From positions 311,363-366,202 of the forward strand of contig NZ_KK211402.1 of assembly GCF_000622145.1 (NCBI RefSeq): a DNA stretch of 54,840 bases, in the 5' to 3' direction. The position numbers and the translations under genes are program-made. Below, piece by piece: positions 14,201-25,642 of this stretch (position 1 is its first letter; every line of letters begins with the position of its first letter). Origin of the DNA: Paracoccus yeei ATCC BAA-599 (GTDB taxonomy: Bacteria > Pseudomonadota > Alphaproteobacteria > Rhodobacterales > Rhodobacteraceae). Below the pieces are notes generated by a model. The model saw only the letters and a list, made by a program, of their open reading frames with translations. It did no database searches and was not told the origin of the DNA.

Positions 14201-14877
14201 GTTTCCACGGCCGCGTCAGAGGCACCAGGATCAAGCGCGCGCTGGGCGTGCAGGCGGCGCTGGAATGGGCGTTCCGGATCGAACAGGCGCAGCTGGAACT
14301 GCCCCTGCCCCCGGACGTCACCGAGGAAGGGTTCGGCTTCGGCCTGGAATACGTCCTGCTGCAGCGCGCCGTGCTCGGCTGCAAGATCGACGGCGGCCAG
14401 CACAAGATCGGCGGCTACACCCACGAGGACGCCGAGGTGATCGCCGCCACCGTCGCCGGGATCCCCGACATCCTCGGCGGGAAACGCATGGCGATCCGCG
14501 TCGCCGAACTGGCCCGCGCAGGTCTGACCCCCGACTGGATGCCGGGCGCCATCCCGCGCTGCGTGCCGACCATCGTCAAGCAGAACCAGCATGGGACGCA
14601 TGCGGGCGCCATCGTCGTCGGCACCGAGCGCATCCGGGTGCGTGGCGCGGGTGCCCGAGCGACATGGAAGACCATCGACATCCTGGCCTGCCCGGTCACC
14701 TTCTCGCCCCACCCGCAGCAGATCGACGCTGCCCGTCGCGGCTATGACGACTGGTGGCAGGCGCTGGGCTGGGTCCGGGAGGGGCTAATCGCAGGCGGGA
14801 TGCTGCGCGAGGTCGAGGTGACAGGGGCGATGCCGAAGGCAAAGCCGTGGGAAAGAACCCCGCCAAGCCGCTGTTAG
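14197..14877 (+). CDS. Hypothetical phage protein
   Basis: 226 residues starting MSFHGRVRGTRIKRALGVQA. Segments such as FGFGLEYVLLQRAVLGCKID, GGYTHEDAEVIAATVAGIPD and RVRGAGARATWKTIDILACP show a regular alpha/beta protein. I recognise no catalytic motif. Translation is coupled to the frame ending at 14200, and it ends the early operon, 66 bases before the restriction-modification genes. Proteins of this kind sit in early regions of other Rhodobacteraceae prophages as far as I recall, with unknown role. Confidence 0.7.
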   Translation: MSFHGRVRGTRIKRALGVQAALEWAFRIEQAQLELPLPPDVTEEGFGFGLEYVLLQRAVLGCKIDGGQHKIGGYTHEDAEVIAATVAGIPDILGGKRMAIRVAELARAGLTPDWMPGAIPRCVPTIVKQNQHGTHAGAIVVGTERIRVRGAGARATWKTIDILACPVTFSPHPQQIDAARRGYDDWWQALGWVREGLIAGGMLREVEVTGAMPKAKPWERTPPSRC

Positions 14878-14943
14878 CGGCTGGATTTCGCCCTCCGGCT
14901 GAAATACCGTCTGGAAAAGACTTACCGGGGGGCAGATTTCACA

Positions 14944-16478
<1,535 letters not shown>

Positions 16479-16482
<4 letters not shown>

Positions 16483-17756
16483 AGGAGGGGTGGCAGCTTT
16501 CCACACTGGACCAGTTGGGCAGGATCGTAACTGGGAAAACTCCGGCAACCTCCGAGCCGGAAAACTATGGCGGAAACATCCCCTTCGTATCTCCAAGCGA
16601 CATGCAGGGGCAGCGGATCATTGAAGACGTGGCGCGCTACCTTTCCGACACTGGCGCAGCCAAAGTCCGAAACTCGATCATACCTGCGCGCGCAGTAATG
16701 GTCTCTTGCATCGGCTCCGATATGGGGAAAGCTGCAATAGCGGCTCGCCGTTGCGTGACCAACCAACAGATCAACAGTGTAATTGCCAGCAGCGACCATG
16801 ACCCCTTGTTCATTTACTACAACCTAAGCGCCCGAAAGGACGAAATCCGGGGATCAGCGAGTGGTTCCGCCCAGCCGATCCTGAACAAGTCGGCATTTGG
16901 GCGGATGAAGATTGACTTGCCACCGCTCCCCGAACAACGCGCCATTGCCGCCACCCTCGGGGCGCTGGATGACAAGATCGAGTTGAACCGGAAGATGAAC
17001 GCCACGCTCGAGGCCATGGCGCGGGCGCTGTTCCGCGACTGGTTCGTCGATTTCGGCCCCACCCGCGCCAGGATGGAAGGCCGCGCCCCCTACCTCTCCC
17101 CTGACCTCTGGTCTCTCTTCCCCGACCGCCTCGACGCCGAGGGCAAGCCGGAGGGGTGGGAGGTCGGCACGCTCATTGATCTTGCGTTGCTCAACCCAGA
17201 AAGCTGGACCGCGAGAAATGCCCCTGCGCGCGTGTCATATGTCGATTTGGCCAACACCAAGTGGGGCAGCATCGACAAGGTAGAAGAATACGCTTGGGCC
17301 GACGCGCCGAGCCGAGCAAGACGGGTACTTCGTGCAGGCGACACCATCGTTGGCACCGTTCGCCCCGGAAATGGCTCGTTCTGCTACATCGGCGAGGACA
17401 GTTTGACCGGGAGCACCGGCTTTGCAGCCCTTCGCCCGAAGAACTTGAGGGACAAAGCGTTTGTGTGGTGCGCAGCCACGTCACCAGAGAACATCGACCG
17501 GCTGGCGCATCTAGCCGATGGTGGGGCTTATCCTGCAGTGAGACCGGAGGCCGTGGCAGCAACCGGCATCGTCATTCCTCCAGCTGATGTGTTGAACGCT
17601 TTCCGCAGCGCGGTTTCGGCGAATCTCGACCTCATGGAGGCCAATCGCGCCGAATCCCGCACCCTCGCTCAGACCCGCGACCTCCTGCTGCCGCGCCTGA
17701 TGTCGGGGGAGTTGCGGGTGGCCGAGGCAGAGACCCTCGCTAGGGAGGTGGCGTGA
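16479..17756 (+). CDS. hsdS: Type I specificity subunit HsdS
   Basis: 425 residues from a TTG at 16479 inside the hsdM stop (TTGA). Two target-recognition domains are seen: the first begins [19 protein letters not shown], and the second [18 protein letters not shown] near residue 225. Each is followed by a conserved helix ([20 protein letters not shown], then [19 protein letters not shown]). The two halves should read a bipartite DNA target. The base and codon use of the recognition domains is less GC-biased than the spacer helices, as usual when these domains are exchanged between strains. Confidence 0.93.
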
Positions 17757-18871
17757 TGGCCGTTGCCTATCATCAGGGTCAGTTCCCGCCAGGGGCGCTC
17801 GACTGGCCGCAGCTTCTGCCGCTGATCGGCCCGGCCAATGCCGCCGTCGCGCGCTATGAGGGCGTGCTGCACGGCATCCCCAACCCGAATGTCCTGCTCT
17901 CGCCCCTGACCACACAGGAAGCCGTGCTGTCCAGCCGGATCGAGGGCACGCAGGCCACCATCGGCGAGGTGCTGGAGTTCGAGGCCGAGGGCGAGCCGGG
18001 CGATGAAAGCACCGCCAAGAAGGCCGACATCCACGAGGTGCTGAACTATCGCGCCGCCTTGGCCGAGGCCTCGCACCTGCTGGAGGACTTGCCACTGTCG
18101 CAGCGCCTGATCCGGTTGACCCACGAACGCCTGATGCAGGGCGTGCGCGGCCGCAACAAGGCACCGGGCGAGTATCGCCGTATCCCGAACTGGATCGGCC
18201 CCGAAGGCTGCACCATCGAGCAGGCCCGCTTCATCCCGTGTTCCGCCGAGGCGCTTCCCGACGCGATGACTGCCTGGGAGGCTTATATCCACGCCGCCGC
18301 GCCCGATGCGCTGATCCAGCTTTCTATCCTGCATGCCGAGTTCGAGGCGATCCATCCGTTTCTGGATGGCAACGGGCGGCTGGGTCGGCTGATCATCCCC
18401 TTGTTCCTGAAATCCAAAGGCCTGTTGTCGGCGCCGAATTTCTATCTGTCGGAATATCTGGAAAGCCACCGCGACGAATATTACGACCGCCTGCTGGCCG
18501 TGTCGCGCGATGGCGACTGGACTGGCTGGTGCGGGTTTTTCTTGCGTGCGATCATCGAACAGGCGGGCACGAACCAGGCCAAGGCGCAGGCGATCCATGC
18601 GCTTTACACGGCGCGCAAGGACTGGATGGTCGAGGCGACCCGTTCGCAATACGGGGTGCGTGCGCTGGACTGGTTCTTCAGCCGCCCGATCTTCGTAGCC
18701 TCCGATTTCGTCACGCAGGCCGACATTCCCGAACCAACCGCCAAGCGCATCCTGCGGTTGGTGCGCGACAATGGGCTGTTGCGCGAAATCCGCGCATCCA
18801 GCGGCAGGCGGCCCGCCGTGCTGGCCTTCCCGGAGTTGCTGAACATCTGCGAAGGGCGGGACGCGTTTTGA
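17756..18871 (+). CDS. Fic-domain AMPylase-type protein
   Basis: 371 residues. The core HPFLDGNGRLGR (near residue 200) is the full HPFx(D/E)GNGRxxR motif, so catalysis (AMP transfer from ATP to a target hydroxyl) is expected. An N-terminal helix with SSRIEGT matches the (S/T)xxxE(G/N) inhibitory motif of class II Fic proteins, which keep themselves off. The C-terminus looks like a winged helix (DIPEPTAKRILRLVRDNGLL). The ATG at 17756 overlaps the hsdS stop, so it is part of the hsd operon. Its target and its link to restriction are unknown. Confidence 0.9.
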   Translation: MAVAYHQGQFPPGALDWPQLLPLIGPANAAVARYEGVLHGIPNPNVLLSPLTTQEAVLSSRIEGTQATIGEVLEFEAEGEPGDESTAKKADIHEVLNYRAALAEASHLLEDLPLSQRLIRLTHERLMQGVRGRNKAPGEYRRIPNWIGPEGCTIEQARFIPCSAEALPDAMTAWEAYIHAAAPDALIQLSILHAEFEAIHPFLDGNGRLGRLIIPLFLKSKGLLSAPNFYLSEYLESHRDEYYDRLLAVSRDGDWTGWCGFFLRAIIEQAGTNQAKAQAIHALYTARKDWMVEATRSQYGVRALDWFFSRPIFVASDFVTQADIPEPTAKRILRLVRDNGLLREIRASSGRRPAVLAFPELLNICEGRDAF

Positions 18872-18897
18872 GGATCACTTGTTCGCCTCAAACTAGC

Positions 18898-18932
18898 TTG
18901 TGGGTCGGAAGCGCAGGAAAACTGACCCACAA
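18898..18932. promoter_or_regulatory. Inverted repeat between fic and hsdR
   Basis: TTGTGGGTC (18898-18906) and GACCCACAA (18924-18932) are perfect inverted repeats with a 17-bp gap, and TTTGTGG recurs at 18938-18944. They fill most of the 120-base space before hsdR. They may be an operator controlling hsdR separately from hsdMS. Confidence 0.5.
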
Positions 18933-18992
18933 AATGATTTGTGGTGCAAAAGTGACCGACAAGCCGGACACACCGATCAAGCCGGAGGTTCG

Positions 18993-21900
18993 ATGCCTAC
19001 GCTGACCGAAGCCGAAGTCGAATCCGTCCTGATCGATCAACTGGGAGCGCTGGGCTATGCCTGCCTGAACGACGCGGTCTCCGGTCCCGATGGCGCGGCA
19101 CCTGAGCGGGAGGCCTATTCCGACACCATCCTTGCCGGCCGGTTGCGCAACGCCATCGCCCGGCTGAACCCTCAGATCCCGGAGGATGCGCGCGAGGACG
19201 CCTTGCGGCGGATCATCGCCAGCGACCGCCCCTCGCTGATCGAAGAAAACCGTCGCCTGCATCGGTTCATGATCGAGGGCGTTCCGGTGGAGTATCGGGC
19301 CGAGGATGGCACGATCCGCGGCGATGCCGTGCGGCTAGTGGACCCTGAGGATGCGCTGAACGACTGGCTGGCCATCGCGCAGTTCACGGTGATCGAGAAC
19401 GGCAACAACCGCCGCCCGGATGTGGTGGTGTTCCTGAACGGCCTTCCAGTGGGCGTGATCGAGGTGAAGAAGCCGGGGGCCGAGACAGCGACACTAGGTG
19501 CGGCCTTCAACCAGCTGCAGACCTACAAGGCGCAGATCCCCTCGCTCTTCCGCGCCAATGCCGTTCTGGTCACGACCGACGGCATCCAGGCCCGCATCGG
19601 CTCGCTGACCGCCGATCTGGAACGCTTCATGCCCTGGCGCACAACCGATGGCGCCGAGGTGGCCCCCAAGGGCGCGCCGGAAATGTCGGTGCTGATCGAC
19701 GGGGTCTTCGCGCGGCCGCGCCTCCTGTCGCTGATGCAGAATTTCACAGTCTTTGGCGACGCGCCCGGTGGCATTGCCAAGATCATCGCGGGCTATCACC
19801 AGTTCCACGCCGTGAAGCGGGCCGTGGCCAGCACGGTGGAAGCCAGCCGTTCCGGGGGCGACCGCAAGGTTGGGGTGATCTGGCACACGCAGGGGTCGGG
19901 CAAGAGCCTGCTGATGGCCTTCTATGCCGGGCAGCTGGTGCGCGAACCTGCGATGGAGAACCCGACCATCGTGGTGATCACCGACCGCAACGACCTGGAC
20001 GACCAGCTTTTTGGCACTTTTTCCATGTGCCGCGACCTGATCCGCCAGACGCCGGTTCAGGCCGAGAATCGAGGGGATCTGCAGAAGGCGCTGTCTCGCG
20101 CCTCGGGCGGGGTGGTGTTCACGACGATCCAGAAGTTTGTGCCCGAGAAAGGCGAGGCTTATCCGCTGCTGACGGATCGGCGAAACGTTGTGGTGATCGC
20201 CGACGAAGCCCACCGAAGCCAATACGGGTTCAAGGCGCGGATCGAGAAGACTGGCGAAATCGCCTATGGCTTCGCCAAGCACCTGCGCGACGCGCTGCCG
20301 AATGCGTCCTTCATCGGTTTTACCGGCACGCCGATCGAGCAGGACGATGTGAACACCCCCGCGGTGTTTGGCCACTACATCGACGTCTACGACATCAGCC
20401 GTGCTGTCGAGGATGGGGCGACGGTGCCGATCTACTACGAAAGCCGCCTCGCGCGCATCGAGCTGCCCGAGGAGGAAAAGCCAAAGGTCGATGCCGAGAT
20501 CGAAGAACTGACCGAGGACGAAGCCGTCAGCGAGCTGGAGCGCCTGAAGCGCAAATGGTCCACGGTCGAGGCCCTTGTCGGGGCCGAAAAGCGGCTGCGC
20601 ATGGTTGCCGAGGACCTTGTCGCCCATTTCGAGGCGCGAGTGCAGGCGATGGACGGCAAGGCCATGGTCGTCTGTATGAGCCGCCGCATCTGCGTGGACC
20701 TTTACAACCAGATCATCGCGCTGCGCCCCGAATGGCATTCTGACGACGACAATGTCGGGCTGGTGAAGATCGTGATGACCGGATCAGCCTCGGACCCCGA
20801 GGCCTGGCAACCCCATATCGGAAGCAAAGCTCGCCGCGACCTGCTGGCCAAGCGCGCGAAGGACCCGAAAGACCCGCTGAAGCTGGTGATCGTGCGGGAC
20901 ATGTGGCTGACCGGCTTCGACAGCCCCTCCATGCACACGATGTACATCGACAAACCGATGCGCGGGCATGGGCTGATGCAGGCCATCGCCCGGGTGAACC
21001 GGGTGTTCCGCGACAAACCTGCCGGGCTGATCGTCGACTATATCGGCATCGCACAGAACCTGAAGTCGGCCCTAGGCCAGTATTCCAAGTCGGACCAGGA
21101 GCAGGCAGGGATCGACGAAGCTGAAGCCGTCGCCGCGCTGCTGGAGCGGCTGGATGTAGTGCGCTCCATGTTCCACGGTTTCGACTACTCGGCCGGATTG
21201 ACCGGCACCCCGCACCAACGGCTTGTCACTTTGGCAGAGGCGTTGAACTGGATCCTAGCCAAACAGGACGAGGCAGCACAGCGCGAAACCGACAAGGAGG
21301 CCAAGAAGGCGGCGCACCGCCGATACCCGGATGCGGTGCTGGCGCTCTCGAAGGCCTTTGCACTCAGCTCCGCCAGTGACACCGCCCGCGACGTCCGCGA
21401 TGAAGTCGGTTTCTTCCAGACTGTGCGCGCGGCCATGGTCAAGGCGGCGGACACGTCCGGTCGCTCGGCCGCCGACCGCGACCTTGCCATCCGCCAGATC
21501 GTGAACGAGGCCGTCGCCTCGACTGATATCGTCGATATCCTGTCTGCGGCCGGGCTTTCGTCGCCCGACATTTCCATACTCTCCAACGAGTTCTTGGCCG
21601 AGGTCGGCCAGTTGGAAAAGAAGAACTTGGCCCTCGAAGCTCTGAAGAAACTGTTGGCCGACGAGATCAGGTCGCGCAGTAGGTCGAATGTGATCGAGAC
21701 CCGCAAGTTCTCGGAACGGCTTGAGGAAGCTATCGCGCGCTACCACACCAATGCCATCAGCACGGTCGAGGTTCTTCAGGAGCTGATCGCACTAGCCAAA
21801 GACGTTCGCGACGCCAGAAACCGTGGCGAAGAAACCGGGCTGACACCCGAAGAGGTCGCCTTTTATGATGCGCTGGCCGACAATCAGAGTGCGATTGACG

Positions 21901-22124
21901 TCCTCGGCAACGACCAGCTGAAAATCATCGCCCATGAACTGCTGAAGGGACTCAAGGCCAACGTCAGCATCGACTGGGCGCACCGCGACAGCGCGCGCGC
22001 ACGTCTGAGGGTCCTCGTCAAGCGTATCCTCCGGAAGTATGGCTATCCCCCTGACCTCGAGGAAGCGGCAGTGCGGGGCGTTCTGGCACAGGCAGAAGCG
22101 ATGCTTTCGGAGATGGCACTGTGA
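18993..22124 (+). CDS. hsdR: Type I restriction endonuclease subunit HsdR
   Basis: 1043 residues from the ATG at 18993, with GGAGG five bases upstream. Upstream in-frame codons reach 18900 but read as leader DNA. The nuclease motif is in [20 protein letters not shown] (D...ExK), Walker A is [13 protein letters not shown], the helicase box DEAHRSQYG, then [10 protein letters not shown], and motif VI is near [10 protein letters not shown]. It translocates DNA using ATP and cuts far from the HsdS site. All motifs are present, so the type I system looks functional. Its place in a prophage suggests exclusion of other phages. Confidence 0.95.
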   Translation: MPTLTEAEVESVLIDQLGALGYACLNDAVSGPDGAAPEREAYSDTILAGRLRNAIARLNPQIPEDAREDALRRIIASDRPSLIEENRRLHRFMIEGVPVEYRAEDGTIRGDAVRLVDPEDALNDWLAIAQFTVIENGNNRRPDVVVFLNGLPVGVIEVKKPGAETATLGAAFNQLQTYKAQIPSLFRANAVLVTTDGIQARIGSLTADLERFMPWRTTDGAEVAPKGAPEMSVLIDGVFARPRLLSLMQNFTVFGDAPGGIAKIIAGYHQFHAVKRAVASTVEASRSGGDRKVGVIWHTQGSGKSLLMAFYAGQLVREPAMENPTIVVITDRNDLDDQLFGTFSMCRDLIRQTPVQAENRGDLQKALSRASGGVVFTTIQKFVPEKGEAYPLLTDRRNVVVIADEAHRSQYGFKARIEKTGEIAYGFAKHLRDALPNASFIGFTGTPIEQDDVNTPAVFGHYIDVYDISRAVEDGATVPIYYESRLARIELPEEEKPKVDAEIEELTEDEAVSELERLKRKWSTVEALVGAEKRLRMVAEDLVAHFEARVQAMDGKAMVVCMSRRICVDLYNQIIALRPEWHSDDDNVGLVKIVMTGSASDPEAWQPHIGSKARRDLLAKRAKDPKDPLKLVIVRDMWLTGFDSPSMHTMYIDKPMRGHGLMQAIARVNRVFRDKPAGLIVDYIGIAQNLKSALGQYSKSDQEQAGIDEAEAVAALLERLDVVRSMFHGFDYSAGLTGTPHQRLVTLAEALNWILAKQDEAAQRETDKEAKKAAHRRYPDAVLALSKAFALSSASDTARDVRDEVGFFQTVRAAMVKAADTSGRSAADRDLAIRQIVNEAVASTDIVDILSAAGLSSPDISILSNEFLAEVGQLEKKNLALEALKKLLADEIRSRSRSNVIETRKFSERLEEAIARYHTNAISTVEVLQELIALAKDVRDARNRGEETGLTPEEVAFYDALADNQSAIDVLGNDQLKIIAHELLKGLKANVSIDWAHRDSARARLRVLVKRILRKYGYPPDLEEAAVRGVLAQAEAMLSEMAL

Positions 22125-22207
22125 TGTGTGACTGGTCACAGGGTCTCAATCAGTCGGGCTGATGATGCGGGCCGAATTAAAAGCATATCTCGAGGAGTTG
22201 AAGCGCT

Positions 22208-22549
22208 TTGCAGTTCGTTTGCCGTTCATCCCTGTTAACCGCTCTTCTCGCCGTTGCCGCATCGGCAGGCCCCGCAACGGCAGAGACTTACCAGCTGATC
22301 TGCGAAAACCCTCGCCGTGAATACCAGGTACGTTTCAGCGACGGCGATACAAACATCCAACTGGACGTACCCGAAGGGACCACGCTCTACCGCGTCCTCG
22401 CGGTGGAGGAAACAGAGGCGCGACATGTGGTGGTGGCACTGACCACGAATGATGGACCCACTGTCAGGCTTTCGCTGCGACCCTACCTGCGGATGGAATA
22501 CTGGAGTGGGAACGAGCTATTTCAAACTGATGCGTGCCGAACCCCATAA
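22208..22549 (+). CDS. Small exported protein, function unknown
   Basis: 113 residues from a TTG at 22208, with GAGGAG 10 bases upstream. A clear signal peptide is seen (RSSLLTALLAVAASAGPATA, cleavage likely after ATA). The mature part begins ETYQLICENP and has DVPEGTTLYRVLAVEETEA and a final Cys in FQTDACRTP, which could pair with the Cys of ICEN. A periplasmic location is inferred. It follows hsdR by 83 bases and could be an unrelated cargo gene. No family was recognised. Confidence 0.6.
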   Translation: MQFVCRSSLLTALLAVAASAGPATAETYQLICENPRREYQVRFSDGDTNIQLDVPEGTTLYRVLAVEETEARHVVVALTTNDGPTVRLSLRPYLRMEYWSGNELFQTDACRTP

Positions 22550-22851
22550 GAGGGTCGCACCAACAGGGGCCCCCTCCTCTGGTTCCTCCCCGGCCTCGAA
22601 CGTATGCGGGGGGGCGCAGCGCGGCGGTTCGCTAGCGTGAGGCATTTTCACCGGGGAAGCCAGGCGGAAGCCACCTTGCGACCTGATGCCGAAATTCGTG
22701 AGTCAGATCAGCGGCTTGCGGAATCACGATCTGGCCGGGGTGGATTCCCCGTGGGAAGCCAGGGAAGCCACCTCCGGGGAAGCCAGGAGGCCAGAAGCCA
22801 CCCTGGGAAGCCAATTCGTTAGAAGCCGTTGAATCCGCTTCACTTTTCGGC
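22550..22851 (+). repeat. Intergenic stretch with seven GAAGCCA repeats
   Basis: GAAGCCA occurs at 22656, 22667, 22755, 22764, 22779, 22794 and 22807, many within (G)GGAAGCCA(G/C). No gene was found in the stretch. The spacing is irregular (9-15 bases in the second cluster). The function is unknown, and a protein-binding array or decayed repeat DNA are both possible. Confidence 0.5.
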
Positions 22852-22930
22852 TTGACAGACCTGCTCCCATTGACCTACCCCTTGATCATCGAAGAATTGC
22901 GCCCGGAGGATCCCCCTCGCGGGCGCTTTT
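22852..22930 (+). promoter_or_regulatory. Promoter-like box then hairpin terminator before methylase genes
   Basis: TTGACA at 22852-22857 is a good -35 box, with no strong -10 box seen. Downstream, GCGCCCG-GAGG (22899-22909) pairs with CCTC-CGGGCGC (22915-22926), followed by TTTTCATTTT. This could end transcripts from hsdR or act as an attenuator in the leader of the two methylase genes. Confidence 0.5.
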
Positions 22931-22964
22931 CATTTTCCGTCCTCCCCATCCCGAGCCCCATCCC

Positions 22965-24227
22965 ATGGACCTGGTCTTCGCGCCGAGCCAGATTGAAACT
23001 TGGCCGATTGCCCGGCTGCGCCCTTATGCCCGCAATGCCAAGATGCATGGCGACGATCAGTTGGCCAAGATCGCCGCCAGCATGGCCAAGTTCGGCTGGA
23101 CCGTGCCCTGCATGGTGGCCGACGACGGCGAGCTGATCGCGGGGCACGGCCGGGTGCTGGCCGCCACCATGCTCGGTCTGACCGAGGTGCCGGTGATCCG
23201 GCTCAGCCACCTCGACGACGCCGAACGCCGGGCCTACCGCATCGCCGACAACAAGCTGACCGAACTCGGCGAATGGGACGAGGCGCTGCTGCGCGACGAG
23301 ATCGCCGGGCTTCTGGCCGAGGATTTCGACCTGACGCTGCTTGGCATCAGCGATGATGACCTCGACGCACTCCTGCGGGATCCCGAGGCGCTGGGCGGCG
23401 ATGGCCCGGTCGAGGGCGAGGACGATGTTCCGGAGCTTCCCGGCAAGCCGGTGTCGGTGCCGGGCGATCTCTGGCAACTGGGCGTACACCGGCTGATCTG
23501 TGGCGACGGCACCGCCGCCGATGTCGTTGGGCGCCTGCTCGGGGATGTCCGCCCCCTGCTGATGGTCACCGATCCGCCCTATGGCGTGGAGTATGATCCC
23601 TCCTGGCGCAACCAGGCGGGCGCGGCGAAGACAAAACGCACCGGCAAGGTGCTGAACGACGACCGGGCCGACTGGCGCGAAGCATGGGCGCTGTTCCCCG
23701 GCGATGTCGCCTATGTCTGGCACGGCGCGCTGCATGCCGCGACCGTGGCGGACAGCCTGGTGGCCGCGGGATTCGCGATCCGGTCACAGATCATCTGGGC
23801 CAAGGACCGGCTCGTCCTCAGCCGCGGCGACTATCACTGGCAGCACGAACCCTGCTGGTATGCCGTCCGCGCCAAGGGAAAGGGCCACTGGGCGGGGGAC
23901 CGCAAGCAAACCACGCTGTGGCAGATCGCCAACCGGGATCAGGATGCCGACACCGTGCACGGCACACAGAAACCGGTGGAATGCATGCGGCGGCCGATCC
24001 TGAACAATTCCAGCCCGGGTCAGGCGGTCTATGAACCCTTCATGGGTTCCGGCACCACGCTGATCGCGGCCGAAACCACCGGCCGGGTCTGCTTTGGGAT
24101 CGAGTTGAACCCCGCCTACGTCGACGTCGCCATCGAGCGCTGGCAGTCCTTTACTGGCGTCGAGGCAGTGCTGGTGGAAACCGGCGAGACCTTCGCCGCC
24201 CTCAAGGCGAAGCGGCTCGCCGCATGA
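22965..24227 (+). CDS. ParB-like domain plus DNA methyltransferase (DPPY type)
   Basis: 420 residues. Residues 1-110 form a ParB/Srx-like domain (WPIARLRPYARNAKMHGDDQ, LIAGHGRVLAATMLGL, RIADNKLTELGEWDE). The methylase part has DPPYGVEY (motif IV) and, near the end, EPFMGSGTTLIAAE (motif I), the beta-class order. DPPY suggests N6-adenine or N4-cytosine methylation. ParB-methylase fusions are frequent in phages just before the terminase genes. Its stop overlaps the start of a sister gene. Confidence 0.9.
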   Translation: MDLVFAPSQIETWPIARLRPYARNAKMHGDDQLAKIAASMAKFGWTVPCMVADDGELIAGHGRVLAATMLGLTEVPVIRLSHLDDAERRAYRIADNKLTELGEWDEALLRDEIAGLLAEDFDLTLLGISDDDLDALLRDPEALGGDGPVEGEDDVPELPGKPVSVPGDLWQLGVHRLICGDGTAADVVGRLLGDVRPLLMVTDPPYGVEYDPSWRNQAGAAKTKRTGKVLNDDRADWREAWALFPGDVAYVWHGALHAATVADSLVAAGFAIRSQIIWAKDRLVLSRGDYHWQHEPCWYAVRAKGKGHWAGDRKQTTLWQIANRDQDADTVHGTQKPVECMRRPILNNSSPGQAVYEPFMGSGTTLIAAETTGRVCFGIELNPAYVDVAIERWQSFTGVEAVLVETGETFAALKAKRLAA

Positions 24228-25552
24228 ACGCGCCTCTCCTGCCCGGACGGATCGAGCATTGGCCGTTGGCGCGTCTCAGGCCCTATGTGCGAAATGCCAA
24301 GACCCACGACGCCGACCAGGTGGCCAAGATCGCCGCCAGCATGGCCGAATTCGGCTGGACCGTCCCTTGCCTCGTCGCAGGCGACGGCGAGCTGATCGCA
24401 GGCCATGGCCGGGTCCTGGCCGCCGCGCAACTGGGGCTGACAGAGGCGCCAGTCATTGTGCTGGGCCATCTCACCGAGGCGCAGCGCCGGGCCTATCGGA
24501 TCGCCGACAACAAGCTGACCGAACTGGGCGGATGGGACGAGGCGCTTCTGCTCGAGGAACTGCGGGGCCTGATGGCCGAGGATTTCGACCTGGGACTGAT
24601 CGGGATCCCCGAGGACGAGCTGGATGCCCTGCTGCATGACGCCGACGACCGCGCGCCCATCGGCGACGACACCGCCGACACCATCCCGGAGGCCCCGGCC
24701 GACCCGATCACGCGCCCCGGCGACATCTGGGCGCTGGGCGATCACCGGCTGATCTGCGGCGATGCCACCGACCCGGCCGTGGTGGCGCGGCTGATAGATG
24801 GGGCGCAGGCAGCGCTGATGTTCACCTCCCCGCCCTACGCCCAGCAGCGCGACTATGGCGCGGCGAAGAAAAAGGTCGGCGATTGGGATGCGCTGATGCA
24901 GGGTGCCTTCGCCGCGGCGCCCGTCACCGCCGATGCCCAGCTGCTGGTGAACCTCGGCCTCGTCCATCGCGATGGCGAGTGGATCCCGTATTGGGAAAGC
25001 TGGGTCGACTGGATGCGCGCGCAGGGCTGGCGGCGCTTCGGCTGGTATGTCTGGGACCAGGGGCCTGGCCTGCCCGGCGACTGGAACGGCCGCCTCGCGC
25101 CCTCGCACGAGTTCATCTTCCACTTCAACCGCCAGCCTCGGAAACCGAACAAAACGGTCGAAAGCAAGCACGCGGGCGAAACCCTCGGCGGCGGCGGGTT
25201 GCGCGGGGCCGACGGCACGGTCCACCGCAAGACCGGATACGGCAACGCGATCCAGAGCCACCGCATTCCGGACAGCGTATTCCGGATAATGCGCCACAAG
25301 GGCGGGCTGGGCGCGGCCGGATCGCACCCGGCCGTGTTCCCGGTGGCGCTGGTCGAGGCGGTGCTGGAGGCCTTCACCGATCCCGGCGACCTGGTGTTCG
25401 AACCTTTCTGCGGCTCCGGCACGCAGCTGATTGCCGCGGAACGCACCGGGCGGCGCTGCCGCGCGGTGGAACTGGACCCAGTCTATTGCGACGTCGCCGT
25501 GCGGCGGTGGGAGATGGCGACGGGGCTGAAGGCTGTCCTGGCGGCGGAGTAG
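24224..25552 (+). CDS. ParB-like domain plus DNA methyltransferase (SPPY type)
   Basis: 442 residues, paralogous to the gene before: WPLARLRPYVRNAKTHDADQ, LIAGHGRVLAAAQLGL, RIADNKLTELGGWDE. The catalytic motif is TSPPYAQQRDYG and motif I is EPFCGSGTQLIAAERTG. SPPY is often linked to N4-cytosine methylation, so the two tandem enzymes may mark different bases. Overlap of stop and start (ATGA at 24224) shows co-translation. The ParB domains are much more alike than the catalytic middles, as expected after duplication and divergence of specificity. Confidence 0.9.
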   Translation: MNAPLLPGRIEHWPLARLRPYVRNAKTHDADQVAKIAASMAEFGWTVPCLVAGDGELIAGHGRVLAAAQLGLTEAPVIVLGHLTEAQRRAYRIADNKLTELGGWDEALLLEELRGLMAEDFDLGLIGIPEDELDALLHDADDRAPIGDDTADTIPEAPADPITRPGDIWALGDHRLICGDATDPAVVARLIDGAQAALMFTSPPYAQQRDYGAAKKKVGDWDALMQGAFAAAPVTADAQLLVNLGLVHRDGEWIPYWESWVDWMRAQGWRRFGWYVWDQGPGLPGDWNGRLAPSHEFIFHFNRQPRKPNKTVESKHAGETLGGGGLRGADGTVHRKTGYGNAIQSHRIPDSVFRIMRHKGGLGAAGSHPAVFPVALVEAVLEAFTDPGDLVFEPFCGSGTQLIAAERTGRRCRAVELDPVYCDVAVRRWEMATGLKAVLAAE

Positions 25553-25642
25553 CGCCATTTTGGCAAGCCGTTGGAGGCTTGGATCAACCTCAGACCAAGT
25601 CTATTCTCCCTGTCGTCAGCTTCCAGATGAGATGGTGGACCC

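Noticed and set aside
18900..18992. HsdR start at 18900
   Set aside because: The added 31 codons cover the inverted repeat and have no ribosome site, while 18993 has GGAGG at good spacing.
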